Shown piece after piece: positions 8,181 to 15,917 of a stretch of DNA of 43,145 nucleotides (positions are counted from its first letter, which is position 1; every line of letters begins with the position of its first letter). A program made the translations under genes and the position numbers. The notes under the pieces are model-generated. The model did not search any database and was not told the DNA's origin. It saw only the letters and a program-made list of their open reading frames with translations. Origin of the DNA: Rhodopirellula sp. (GTDB lineage: Bacteria; Planctomycetota; Planctomycetia; Pirellulales; Pirellulaceae); NCBI GenBank assembly GCA_002690925.1, contig NZGD01000311.1, positions 1 to 43,145 on the forward strand, read 5' to 3'.

Positions 8181-9368
8181 TTAACTACCAGCACCCGAAG
8201 AATTACTCGACGACTTGCTCGACTCGGGTAACACCCAGTCGGGTCGCGGGAAGTGACACGTATAGCCGTTGGGATAACGTTGAAGATAATCCTGGTGCTC
8301 AGGTTCGGCCTCCCAAAAATCGCCTGCGGCGGTGACTTCCGTGACAACCTTGCCGGGCCATTTTCCGGATGCCTCAACATCTGCAATCGTGTCGATGGCA
8401 ACCCGCTTCTGCTCATCACTGGTGTAGTAAATCGCCGACCGGTACGAAGTGCCCTGATCGTTTCCCTGACGGTTCAAAGTCGTCGGGTCATGGATCTGGA
8501 AAAAGACTTCGAGCATTTTCCGATAGCTTGTTTCTGTGGGATCAAAGGCTATTTCGATAGCTTCGGCATGGGTTCCGTGATTCCGGTAGGTCGCATTTGG
8601 CACGTCACCACCGGTGTAACCAACACGTGTGTCGATGACTCCCGGTAAATCGCGGATTAACTCCTGCATACCCCAGAAGCACCCACCGGCAAGCACTGCC
8701 AACTCTCTTGTCGCTGAATTTGTATTCACGTTTTCATCTCCTTGCGTGGTGCCTTCTAGGGACGGGTTGGTTTCGTTAGGAAAGAATGCCGCAGCGTAGT
8801 CGCCATAGCCTTCCGCTTTTAGTTTTTCCGCTGGCACGAATCGCAGCGAAGCTGAATTGATGCAGTACCGCAAACCAGTTGGCTGGGGTCCGTCGTTAAA
8901 AACATGCCCAAGGTGCGAGTCGCCAAACTTGGATCGCACTTCGATTCGTGTCGAAAAGAGCGTGTGATCAGCCTTCTCTACGATGTTGCCGCCGTCGACG
9001 ATCTGGAAGAAAGACGGCCAACCAGTTCCCGACTTGTATTTTTCCTTTGAGCTGAACAATGGCTCGCCCGAAACGATATCGACGTACAACCCTTCCTGCT
9101 TGTTGTCCCAAAACTCATTGTCAAAAGCTCGTTCCGTTCCCTCCTCTTGAGTGACGGCGTACTGTAAGGGAGTGAGAGTCTTCCGCAATTCAGCGTCATC
9201 GGGTTTCTTAAACCTTGCCCAAACGGCGTTGTTCGTAACGTCTACCGCTGACTGATTGCTCGTCGAACGCTGCGTAGGCGGAGCCTGTCGCCGGTTGGCT
9301 ACAAAGATTACAACGGCCACAATTGCCATCAGTACGAAAGTCAAGACAACTTGAGTGGTTCGATTCAT
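8181..9368 (-). CDS. msrBA: Membrane-anchored MsrB-MsrA fusion
   Basis: A 395-residue bifunctional methionine sulfoxide reductase. An N-terminal hydrophobic segment (about 7-24, VVLTFVLMAIVAVVIFVA) followed by Arg-Arg suggests a membrane anchor with the catalytic part outside the cytoplasm. The MsrB domain (about 55-190) has GTGWPSFFQ at 114 and the catalytic Cys169 in RYCINSASLRF, and reduces Met-R-sulfoxide. The MsrA domain (about 221-375) has GGCFWG with Cys230 and reduces Met-S-sulfoxide. The MsrB half lacks both zinc-binding CxxC pairs: the positions read VDIVSGEPLF and VRSKFGDSHLGHVF. This is the zinc-free MsrB class. The tail is Ser-rich. The reductant system (thioredoxin- or DsbD-like) is not encoded nearby. 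Confidence 0.93.
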   Translation of the reverse strand: MNRTTQVVLTFVLMAIVAVVIFVANRRQAPPTQRSTSNQSAVDVTNNAVWARFKKPDDAELRKTLTPLQYAVTQEEGTERAFDNEFWDNKQEGLYVDIVSGEPLFSSKEKYKSGTGWPSFFQIVDGGNIVEKADHTLFSTRIEVRSKFGDSHLGHVFNDGPQPTGLRYCINSASLRFVPAEKLKAEGYGDYAAAFFPNETNPSLEGTTQGDENVNTNSATRELAVLAGGCFWGMQELIRDLPGVIDTRVGYTGGDVPNATYRNHGTHAEAIEIAFDPTETSYRKMLEVFFQIHDPTTLNRQGNDQGTSYRSAIYYTSDEQKRVAIDTIADVEASGKWPGKVVTEVTAAGDFWEAEPEHQDYLQRYPNGYTCHFPRPDWVLPESSKSSSNSSGAGS

Positions 9369-10352
9369 CGTGATTGTTCCATGTCACCGTGCGGTTTTCG
9401 TGCCCGCTGTGATTTCTGGTTGAGGCTGTTTAGTCGGATTGAAAGTTAGATCTGGTGGTCATGCTAGCTGTCGGTCCGCAATCTGTGGTGATCCCGCACG
9501 GTAACATCTTGATATTTTGCTGAGCTGACAAGTCAAGTCTTGCCGCACACCTCGAAAGGTGAAACTCAGGTGATCGCCGACCAGCCGAATATTCATGGTT
9601 TATCGGTGACTACAAGACATGAAACCAAATGTCCCTGATCTTGCAGCACTCAATTGGCATTCAGAACCTCACTGGCGTCGAGCCATTCATTCAATCCTCA
9701 TCGTGCATGGTATCGAATTCCTTGGACATCTTACAAGACTGGCAAAACAGGTCAGATGCAAACCAGAATACACAATTGCACGCGTCAAACCCGCATTGCA
9801 ACGAATCGCAAATCGATTTTTAGAATCGTCCATGTTGTGACTCGTCGATGCCCTCCACCCAAACCTGCACACAGAAAGGCAACCAATGGTATCGCTACTA
9901 CGCCTGTGGCAGTAACCTTGCCCCTTTTCCGAGTCCACATTTGGAATCAGTTCCCGACGTGTTGGATGCTTTGGGAAAGAAAAGTGGCGCGGACTATTTT
10001 CGACTACAGTCCTCGTTGATTCTTACGTCGCTCATTCGATTCTGACGCAAGTTCCAACTTATAGCGTGGCGGAGGAGCAGCATCTCCCTGCAGAACTTCG
10101 TTGTGCAGCTCTACTGGAACTCCACCCGTGGTGAATTGTGCCCAGCCAATGATCGGCCACGGTGACCCTCTGTCACCTTTTCGTGAGTGATAGATCGCTA
10201 CCGAATCAGGTGTTGACATTTGCCATTCGCCGACGGCGGTTGAAACGCAACCTTGACCTTGGGAGCGCAAGAGCGAGCGATTCGCGACGTAGCATAGATT
10301 TCTACAAAGGATGTAGAACGTCTGTTGAAGGAAAGCACAAGATGCAGCGTGA
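9369..10352. other. Long intergenic stretch, nothing secure
   Basis: About 980 bases without a supported gene. A minus-strand frame at 10004-10411 (135 residues) is open, but its first half is Cys/Leu-rich and has no family features, and it overlaps the better-supported plus-strand fragment below. The upstream region of msrBA (9369-9480) should contain its promoter; no strong boxes were recognised. Confidence 0.4.
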
Positions 10353-10756
10353 AGGGAACGACAAAAGAACAATAGCAAGGAGGTCGGTTTCGACAGTAGA
10401 AAAATCGACAAGACGGAAGATGCAGCTGCCCTACGTGGTCAGAGGCAACTACATACTCCCAGTAAGCAGAAAGCCGAGAAAGAAGAAAACTGGAAGAAAT
10501 TGATGAAGGGTATCAAGATAAGGGGTACCAAAATGAAGGATGGTTTGGTTGGGGAGCAATTGTCAAGTTATCGCTTGTACTGGGATTATTTGCTGCAATC
10601 GTGGGAGGGATGTTATGGCTAAACAAGAACGTGGCTTTTACCGAGGTGCAGGCAAAATGGGCGGCGTTTTTTCTATTTATAGTTTGTCCCGCCATTCTTT
10701 TCCTTTTGTTGTACGTGCGCCAGGTTTTCAAAGACGAGAAAGGGAGGCGTTCCTAA
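10353..10756 (+). pseudogene. Two-helix membrane protein, start lost or frameshifted
   Basis: The last 88 codons of this frame (from 10490) encode a convincing small membrane protein. An acidic segment (EEIDEGYQDKGYQNEGWFGW) is followed by two helices, VKLSLVLGLFAAIVGGMLWL and AAFFLFIVCPAILFLLLYV, and a basic tail ending KDEKGRRS. The frame has no ATG, GTG or TTG before the first helix and is closed by a TAA at 10462. A lysine/glutamate-rich frame (10353-10499, ending AEKEENWKK) runs directly into it one base out of phase. One frameshift near 10490 would join the two halves into a typical planctomycete acidic-linker-plus-two-helix protein. Function is unknown. A mutation or a sequencing error is equally possible. 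Confidence 0.45.
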
Positions 10757-10758
10757 AA

Positions 10759-10875
10759 ATGAATCCTCTCGTTAAGTGCCGTCACTGCGATCATTTAGTT
10801 GCGAATTCGGATGATCAGTGGATTACCTGCCCAAAATGCTGTGGTAAAAATGAGGCGGTAGGTGGTAAGGCATAG
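10759..10875 (+). CDS. Mini zinc-ribbon protein (38 residues)
   Basis: An ATG two bases after the stop of the membrane-protein frame opens a 38-residue frame. It contains a complete zinc-ribbon: CRHC at residues 7-10 and CPKC about 14 residues later, as in CRHCDHLVANSDDQWITCPK. Such ribbons bind one zinc ion through four cysteines and often mediate nucleic-acid or protein contacts. The close spacing suggests co-expression with the membrane protein. A strong terminator follows 84 bp downstream. Its size lies below usual gene-calling limits. It may equally be the detached C-terminus of a larger decayed protein. Confidence 0.5.
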   Translation: MNPLVKCRHCDHLVANSDDQWITCPKCCGKNEAVGGKA

Positions 10876-10958
10876 CGGTCAAGCCTGCGTTCGAAACGCA
10901 AACTGGCATGCACCGCCTGCTAAAACTTTGACGTCAAATCTTTCAGCATCGACAGCGT

Positions 10959-10986
10959 AAAACGTTATCTCGAGATAACGTTTTTT
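10959..10986. terminator. Bidirectional intrinsic terminator (perfect palindrome)
   Basis: Positions 10959-10984 are a 26-base perfect palindrome without a loop (arm AAAACGTTATCTC), followed by two more T. Read on plus it ends in a U6 run; read on minus it ends in U4. It sits between the plus-strand mini zinc-ribbon gene and the minus-strand gene ending at 11013, exactly where a shared terminator for convergent genes is expected. Confidence 0.8.
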
Positions 10987-11012
10987 CTAGCCAACGCGAA
11001 GCATTCGCGATG

Positions 11013-11567
11013 CTAATCTGGTGGATAAGTATCAAAGCGCGTAAAACTGATCTGATGCTTCTTGCGTCCACGCAACCCGTCTGAACGGTAAGCATAAACC
11101 TCGAGTTTTACCCCTCGAACGATCCCAATGTCGGGATTTCGTTTCAAAAACGCTCGCATCTCCCGATCGACTTTTCTTATGGCTTTTGCATTGTGCCAAC
11201 GGGTACTATCGGTCTCAAAGGCCACACCAAACGGTTGCGCGCTAATGGTGACGCCATCGATTTTATGTTTTATGGCATACGCTTCAAGAACACCATCAAG
11301 AACAATACCCGACCCATCCTTCTTGAGTTCTTCAGGCGATGGAAGGTGGGGGATCATTTTATTGAGGTCTCCATCTTCCATTTTGGTTAGATCCCAACCT
11401 TTGATGTGCAAATTGGAAATCACATAGTAACGCTCTGAATAAATTACAGGCAAAACTAGCCAGTAAGTAAGCGCGGCTAACAAGGGCAGTGCCAGTAATG
11501 TTTTGATACTAAAACGCAATGCTGTGATTCCCGAATCCGATGCGGAATGTTCCTCGACTGCCAGCAA
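11013..11567 (-). CDS. Single-pass membrane protein, unknown function
   Basis: A 184-residue protein with one transmembrane helix near the N-terminus. The segment LRFSIKTLLALPLLAALTYW resembles the LRFS(L/I)xTLL membrane leader common in planctomycete proteins of unknown role. About 140 residues lie beyond the membrane, rich in Lys, Asp and Glu and without cysteines or a recognised domain. The ATG at 11567 gives a short acidic N-tail before the helix. It converges on the zinc-ribbon gene and shares its palindromic terminator, which supports it as a real transcription unit. I do not recognise the family. Confidence 0.65.
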   Translation of the reverse strand: MLAVEEHSASDSGITALRFSIKTLLALPLLAALTYWLVLPVIYSERYYVISNLHIKGWDLTKMEDGDLNKMIPHLPSPEELKKDGSGIVLDGVLEAYAIKHKIDGVTISAQPFGVAFETDSTRWHNAKAIRKVDREMRAFLKRNPDIGIVRGVKLEVYAYRSDGLRGRKKHQISFTRFDTYPPD

Positions 11568-11629
11568 TCATATCCCGAGACCCAACGTCGGGGGCAGCGA
11601 CGTCAGGCGTGGCTGCAATGGGTAGAGTA

Positions 11630-11646
11630 CTTTTCGCGGCGAAAAG
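11630..11646. promoter_or_regulatory. Palindrome CTTTTCGC-G-GCGAAAAG
   Basis: A 17-base near-perfect dyad (8-base arms, one central base) lies 63 bp upstream of the minus-strand gene starting at 11567 and upstream of the possible plus-strand gene at 11790. Its place between divergent frames fits an operator. It could also be a hairpin. No binding protein can be named. Confidence 0.3.
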
Positions 11647-11789
11647 GTATCGCACGTACCCATTAGCCGTACAGTGCTACCCTAATCCAGGCAATAAGAA
11701 GAAAATCGCTTGAGCCGAAAATTGATAGGAATGAACGAATTGAAAAGCTCAAAGAAGAGGCCAAGAATCCGTCTGCGTTAGTCAACAAG

Positions 11790-12032
11790 ATGACAGAGCC
11801 GACGCTTGAGGAGCGCATCACTAGAAAAAAACGAAAGCTAAAAATCCTTTCTACTATTATTGCCTTTCCTGTTTTCTTTACGATTGTGGTTTTCGTTTTT
11901 CCCCGACAAGCGATGACTACGCCAAAATCCAATCAGCGGTCAGCACATGTTACGAAAACGCTCTGTTCCAGCAGCAATTGCTTTCGGTGGGTATCTATTT
12001 CCTACGATGAGCAGATCGAATTTCGTGGATGA
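11790..12032 (+). CDS. Possible small single-pass membrane protein
   Basis: An 80-residue frame from ATG 11790. A charged helix (EPTLEERITRKKRKLK) leads into one hydrophobic segment (ILSTIIAFPVFFTIVVFVF). The frame stays open and amphipathic (NERIEKLKEEAK) back to about 11667 without an earlier start codon, so the true N-terminus may be lost. The C-terminal 30 residues look less protein-like. This is either a small membrane protein or the remnant of one. Confidence 0.3.
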   Translation: MTEPTLEERITRKKRKLKILSTIIAFPVFFTIVVFVFPRQAMTTPKSNQRSAHVTKTLCSSSNCFRWVSISYDEQIEFRG

Positions 12033-12205
12033 TTCAAATGATGCTGGATGATTACCATCGTGGCATCCGTCAGGATTAGCTGAACGTCAGTTCCAGCATA
12101 AGGTCAAAGTTCCAGCGTGAGATCAAATAAAGCAGACGCCAGACTAGCCGGCGTCTGCATTGGATTCATCACCGCCAGCCTCCAGCCGACGTATTGTTGC
12201 AAGGG

Positions 12206-13579
12206 CTAATTACTGGTTTCCTCATCTTTGTCGCAGAGGGAAGATGCAAAACTACCCAGTGCTCCACCCGTAGCGAAAGGATTGACGTCGCTAGCGTTGC
12301 CGTTGTTGTTGTTGTAAACCAGGGCACCTGTAAAGCCGGCGGCAAATCCTCCAAGGTCTGCCCAGAATTTTCCGTTGCCTCGTTCGATGATGTCTCCGTC
12401 AAAAATGTCGTCATGGGCATTCCAGTAGGCAATCGTTCCTTTGGCAAGCGAGAGTGAACCAAGAACCAGTGACCTTTCCTCGTCGTTCAATTCACGTGAT
12501 TGAAGCGTCTCGATCACCTGTCGGTCCACGGATCGGTTAAACGCAGTGAGATCGGGACTCAACAGGAGGGTCTCTTCGAGTTGCTGGAAAGCCTTTCCTA
12601 CCGAGGCCATGGCTGATATCCGTTTTTGGACGTCCTGATAGTAGCGGTAACCATCGTCGGCAATATTCGCCTCACCGGATAACGCTTCGTTGGGCAACAG
12701 GAACTGGTCGGCCGGAATACGGTAAATATGCGACATGAACAGACAACTGTTACGGTAGACCAACTCGTCAGAGGGAGCAGCCTGAAAGACTCGTTTGAGC
12801 GTGATGTTGGCAAAGGTAGTTCGGCCCGGCTTCTTGCGAACCACTTTGTCATCGCCCTGCCGTAAGTTCAGCAGGGTCAGGTTGAGATCGGGTGTCAGGT
12901 AGTCCAGTGTGCGGTTATGGGCGACGCCAACCTCAGCATACGGGTTGGGGTCTACGGAGACCGGTGGCCTCTGCTGGTGATCCTGGTGACAATCGTCGTC
13001 CTGTTTCCAGCCTTTGGCGATGGCCAAAATTTGATTGGAATCAGGTCCCATCGAAATGAGCGTGACCGCCCGCATGCCGTAGGAGGTTTGATAGGTGATG
13101 TAACTGAATCCCTCTTCATATTGCATCATTCCCAAGTGGTCGTCGGTGGCTCCAAAGATCAGGCCGATCCCTGAAGGATTACAGCGGCATGGTTCGGTAC
13201 AAGACGCGCCACAATGCTCGCATTGGATCACATCCGACTTTGTGTCACCCGATCCCGTTCCGCCACCCGTGTCGGGCCGGCTACCGTCCTTTCCCGGCGG
13301 GAACATGCTGACGACCTGCCCTTCTTTAGGCAAATTTTTGGTACCCGTATTTCCCGGCGGGAACAGACTGACGACGCCCCCTTCTTTACTTTTAGTGGAA
13401 GTGCTGGTTCCCTGCAGGATCGCGACGACCAGATGATCGCAATGACTTCGGTTTTGTTCTGCGAAATACAGGTTGATTAATTCAGGAGGCGCCGCCGTAG
13501 CCTGTTTCTGGCTTGCGATTCCAAGGACGATCATGGTGAGAATTGCCACATACTTTGGCGGCGTATAGAGATAGAACAT
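12206..13579 (-). CDS. Secreted Cys-rich protein with tandem repeat, unknown function
   Basis: A 457-residue protein with an N-terminal hydrophobic segment (residues 10-22) and a plausible signal cleavage near TAA-PP at 30. Two copies of KEG(G/Q)VVS(L/M)FPPG (65-76 and 85-96) repeat with a 20-residue period. A Gly/Ser/Asp linker follows. Next comes a Cys knot of the form CxxCxxxCxxxCxC (Cys120, 123, 127, 131, 133), possibly a metal or disulfide site. The rest (140-457) is mixed alpha/beta, with an Asn-rich, Gly/Ala-rich tail (YNNNNGNASD) that could insert in a membrane. No family recognised. It stands alone, with a sigma-factor remnant about 150 bp upstream of its start. Confidence 0.65.
   Translation of the reverse strand: MFYLYTPPKYVAILTMIVLGIASQKQATAAPPELINLYFAEQNRSHCDHLVVAILQGTSTSTKSKEGGVVSLFPPGNTGTKNLPKEGQVVSMFPPGKDGSRPDTGGGTGSGDTKSDVIQCEHCGASCTEPCRCNPSGIGLIFGATDDHLGMMQYEEGFSYITYQTSYGMRAVTLISMGPDSNQILAIAKGWKQDDDCHQDHQQRPPVSVDPNPYAEVGVAHNRTLDYLTPDLNLTLLNLRQGDDKVVRKKPGRTTFANITLKRVFQAAPSDELVYRNSCLFMSHIYRIPADQFLLPNEALSGEANIADDGYRYYQDVQKRISAMASVGKAFQQLEETLLLSPDLTAFNRSVDRQVIETLQSRELNDEERSLVLGSLSLAKGTIAYWNAHDDIFDGDIIERGNGKFWADLGGFAAGFTGALVYNNNNGNASDVNPFATGGALGSFASSLCDKDEETSN
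13291..13410. repeat. 60-bp tandem duplication inside the Cys-rich gene
   Basis: TTCCCGGCGGGAACA starts at 13291 and again at 13351. The first ~39 bases of the two 60-bp units agree apart from a few substitutions, and the rest has diverged. The unit is in frame (20 codons) and produces the two VVSxFPPG motifs. It contains the small dyad TTCCC-GGC-GGGAA. Confidence 0.85.
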
Positions 13580-13728
13580 TTGGTCACTCGAGAAGGAGAA
13601 TGGAGCAGAAAAGCAAATGTGTTCAGTCGCAAACTGCGTGCCGTTCCTTCAGGCAAAGCGAATGACCCTGCTTATGAATGAACAGACGCTTGATGTGAAT
13701 CAGAATGAGACAGGAATCAAATCATGAG

Positions 13729-14022
13729 ACGGAACGGGCAACTCGGCCTCTCGGTCGCGGTGGCAGCACGGCTGACCAGGTCCTCGCCAACCTGCCTGCC
13801 TGTGACGAATGCTCCAATGCTCTCGATCTCGAGTAGGAGCGTGCCATCTTACACAGGGCTGCTGAACAGTTTCGCGCTGTAGTCAGCGAACAAACGTGGG
13901 ATACATCCTGGTTGACTAGCATTGACGGCCTATCTGTGACCGAGGTCGCGGAACGTCTGAAAATCCGCCCCGCAAATGTGTATGTCTCCCGCAGCGTTGA
14001 TGAACCCGTGGAGTTCATGTGA
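13729..14022 (+). pseudogene. ECF sigma factor, C-terminal remnant with in-frame stop
   Basis: The plus-strand frame ending at the TGA on 14020-14022 reads TWDTSWLTSIDGLSVTEVA followed by ERLKIRPANVYVSRS. This is the region-4 helix-turn-helix of planctomycete ECF RNA polymerase sigma factors (family pattern ETTWxxFW..A.EG.S..EVA..L......VY.ARSR). Upstream the same frame gives GRGGSTADQVLANLPACDE and then a TAG at 13834-13836, in the acidic linker where family members have an aromatic residue. Region 2 is absent and the tail after the helix is wrong (DEPVEFM). It is a decayed fragment. The frame has no start codon of its own. Confidence 0.7.
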
Positions 14023-14348
14023 TTAATACTGCGGCAGCAAACACATCAATCACTTAGCAAGCAAGCTTATGAGCGACTTATCGAGGGTCTTTAGTGACCC
14101 ACGGCCGAGCGAGTCAAAATTGGTGGAAGCTCACCCAATACCAGTTAGGCACAGATCGAGACAAGAAAGACTGCGAAAATGTTACGCATCCGAATCCGCA
14201 TCCGGACACTCTTGAACAGGCCTGAGAAACAACCTTGCTTCTCTTCGTTAACCGTTAACCGCAACAGAAGGACTCACCAATTGTTCTTAGGACGTAGACC
14301 AGCAGTGCAAAGACATTGGCTGCTGCTTCGCTGTCCGGAAATCGATGG
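14023..14348. other. Intergenic, nothing recognised
   Basis: Between the sigma-factor remnant and the DUF2200 gene. Short plus-strand frames here are antisense to the DUF2200 gene or of low quality. No hairpin terminator was found. Confidence 0.35.
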
Positions 14349-14720
14349 TCACAGTTCAGAACGGAGAATCGTTTCCATTTTTTTCCCCTTTGCCAACTCA
14401 TCGACCAGTTTGTCGAGGTATCGCGCGTTTCGAATCAAAGGGTCCTCAATCTCCTCCACGCGATAACCGCAGATGACCCCAGTGATGAGCTCGCAATTCG
14501 GATTCAGCGTACACTGATCAAAAAACGTCTCATAGGTTGCCTCAGACTTAATGAGTGACTGCAATTTTTTTTCATCGTAACCTGTCAGCCATTCAATCAC
14601 CTCGTTCAACTCTTCACGCGTTCTGCCCTTCTTTTCGACTTTGGCAAGCAACATTGGATAAATCGATGCCATCGTCATTCTGGCAATTCTTTCCGCGGTA
14701 CCTGGTGGAGGACTTTTCAT
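14349..14720 (-). CDS. DUF2200 family protein
   Basis: A 123-residue cytoplasmic protein matching the DUF2200 (COG4898) family over its whole length. Recognisable blocks are ERIARMTMASIYPMLLAKVEKKGRT, the helix EVIEWLTGYDE, the FETFF-like segment YETFFDQCTLNPN, GVICGYRVEEIEDPL, and the terminal RYLDKLVDELAKGKKMETIL. The start at ATG 14720 gives the normal family length; the frame is open further upstream but that part is unrelated. The family is widespread in bacteria, small, without signal peptide or known catalytic residues, and its function is unknown. No operon partner. Confidence 0.88.
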   Translation of the reverse strand: MKSPPPGTAERIARMTMASIYPMLLAKVEKKGRTREELNEVIEWLTGYDEKKLQSLIKSEATYETFFDQCTLNPNCELITGVICGYRVEEIEDPLIRNARYLDKLVDELAKGKKMETILRSEL

Positions 14721-15042
14721 ATTTCTAAATGCTCGTTGGATGATGGCTATCTGACTACAATTTAATTGCTGAAAAGGTCCACGAAAACATGCAATGCCGT
14801 TGCCACAGACTTTATGGAAAGATTGGTTATCAGCATGTAGACTTGCTGAATTCCATTTTACCGTGCAACAGCCCCTGCTGATTCGGCGAAGACAAGTTCC
14901 ATGCATCGATGTGCGGGATCATGATGAAATCTGAATATGTCACTCATGTTCCAACGATGGATCATTCCTGCCGGAGAAACTTCACCAATTACGACATTGG
15001 CGACCTTCTTTAGTTGCAGTAGCGTCAAAACCGCAGATCTTC
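14721..15042. other. Intergenic, no supported gene
   Basis: Separates the two minus-strand genes. A minus-strand frame open from 15346 down to 14858 overlaps the membrane-protein gene in another phase, and its last 60 codons look only weakly protein-like. It was not called. Confidence 0.35.
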
Positions 15043-15582
15043 TTACGCCGTGACTTCCGTTCTTTCCAACGAATACCATGGATAAAGAAGCGGCACGTAT
15101 AAACACGCGGCCAATAGATTTCCAGCAATTCCAGTTGGAATAGAAATCATATAGAAACCGACACTCAAGTGATAATAGGCTACTACCCAGATGCCCCAAA
15201 CGATTGCTCCGAGGACAGCTAACAATGGTCCACGCACCAGAACCTCGTAGAGTGCTGCATTCCAGTTTTCTAGAGTTGCCTTGCTGCCGAAAACCTTGTG
15301 CACAACGACTGTCAAAACTTCTAGAAGACGGAGCCCCAAAAACCAAACTGCGGTCGCAAGCGCAGCAAAGCCCATTCCATTAACTGCCCAGTAGATCATC
15401 CACATGTGCAAATCACCAACGAGGGAATCCACAAGAAGACTGAAGCAGATGAAGTTATAGATCGCTGGCAAGAGCAGAATCAGCAGGGCATACCGGATGC
15501 GGCGGAGTGCATTTGCGCGTAAACCAGCGAGACCAGATACCACGTGGCAGCCTGATGCCGGAGAAGCGTAAGGATTGTGCAA
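15043..15582 (-). CDS. NPYASP-type membrane protein, about four helices
   Basis: A membrane protein of 179 residues whose N-terminus reads HNPYASPAS, the NPYxxP-like motif that opens many small planctomycete membrane proteins. The start is uncertain. AGAGG lies about eight bases before the TTG at 15582, which would give MHNPYASP; a GTG at 15591 adds three residues but sits directly on AGAGG. Four hydrophobic segments follow (ALLILLLPAIYNFICFSLLV; MWMIYWAVNGMGFAALATAV; LLAVLGAIVWGIWVVAYY; SIPTGIAGNLLAACLYVPLL). No catalytic motif. Compare the proteins at 41092-41487 and 42139-42528. Confidence 0.7.
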   Translation of the reverse strand: MHNPYASPASGCHVVSGLAGLRANALRRIRYALLILLLPAIYNFICFSLLVDSLVGDLHMWMIYWAVNGMGFAALATAVWFLGLRLLEVLTVVVHKVFGSKATLENWNAALYEVLVRGPLLAVLGAIVWGIWVVAYYHLSVGFYMISIPTGIAGNLLAACLYVPLLYPWYSLERTEVTA

Positions 15583-15917
15583 AATCAACACCTCTGAATC
15601 GCTTTGGCACGCTCAACATGACTCGGTGTCACTGTTGAAAGAATACCATAACTCCTGCGAACGCACCGAGTCATCGGGCTCAAGCAACGGGCCAATGCGC
15701 CCAAGTAGATCAGGCAGCTGACCCGGGAATTCGTGATTTTTCAGCCTCGCCATGCCAGCTGTACTTTTATTGACTTGGCGGCGTATGCCGGCGCATCACG
15801 GCTTGAATGAGAATCACAGGGTGGTCGGCCTTGGGACATGGCTTGCCATGCAGTTGCCGCACCCTTCGAATCAGGGTATTTTTAGGGACATCGCGGCCAC
15901 GCTCTGGGAGTGATGCA
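15583..15917. other. Divergent promoter region with one possible tiny frame
   Basis: Lies between the minus-strand NPYASP gene and the plus-strand cytochrome-like cluster, so it should hold both promoters. A 46-codon minus-strand frame (15613-15753, starting MARLKNHEFPGQLPDLLGRI) has protein-like composition but no visible ribosome binding site. I leave it uncalled. Confidence 0.35.

Noticed and set aside
10004..10411. 135-residue minus-strand frame
   Set aside because: Overlaps a better-supported plus-strand fragment, Cys/Leu-rich start, no family features.
14858..15346. 162-residue minus-strand frame
   Set aside because: Mostly an alternate phase of the NPYASP membrane-protein gene; only its last part is unique and it lacks support.
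15613..15753. 46-codon minus-strand frame with protein-like composition
   Set aside because: Too short, no ribosome binding site visible, no recognised family.
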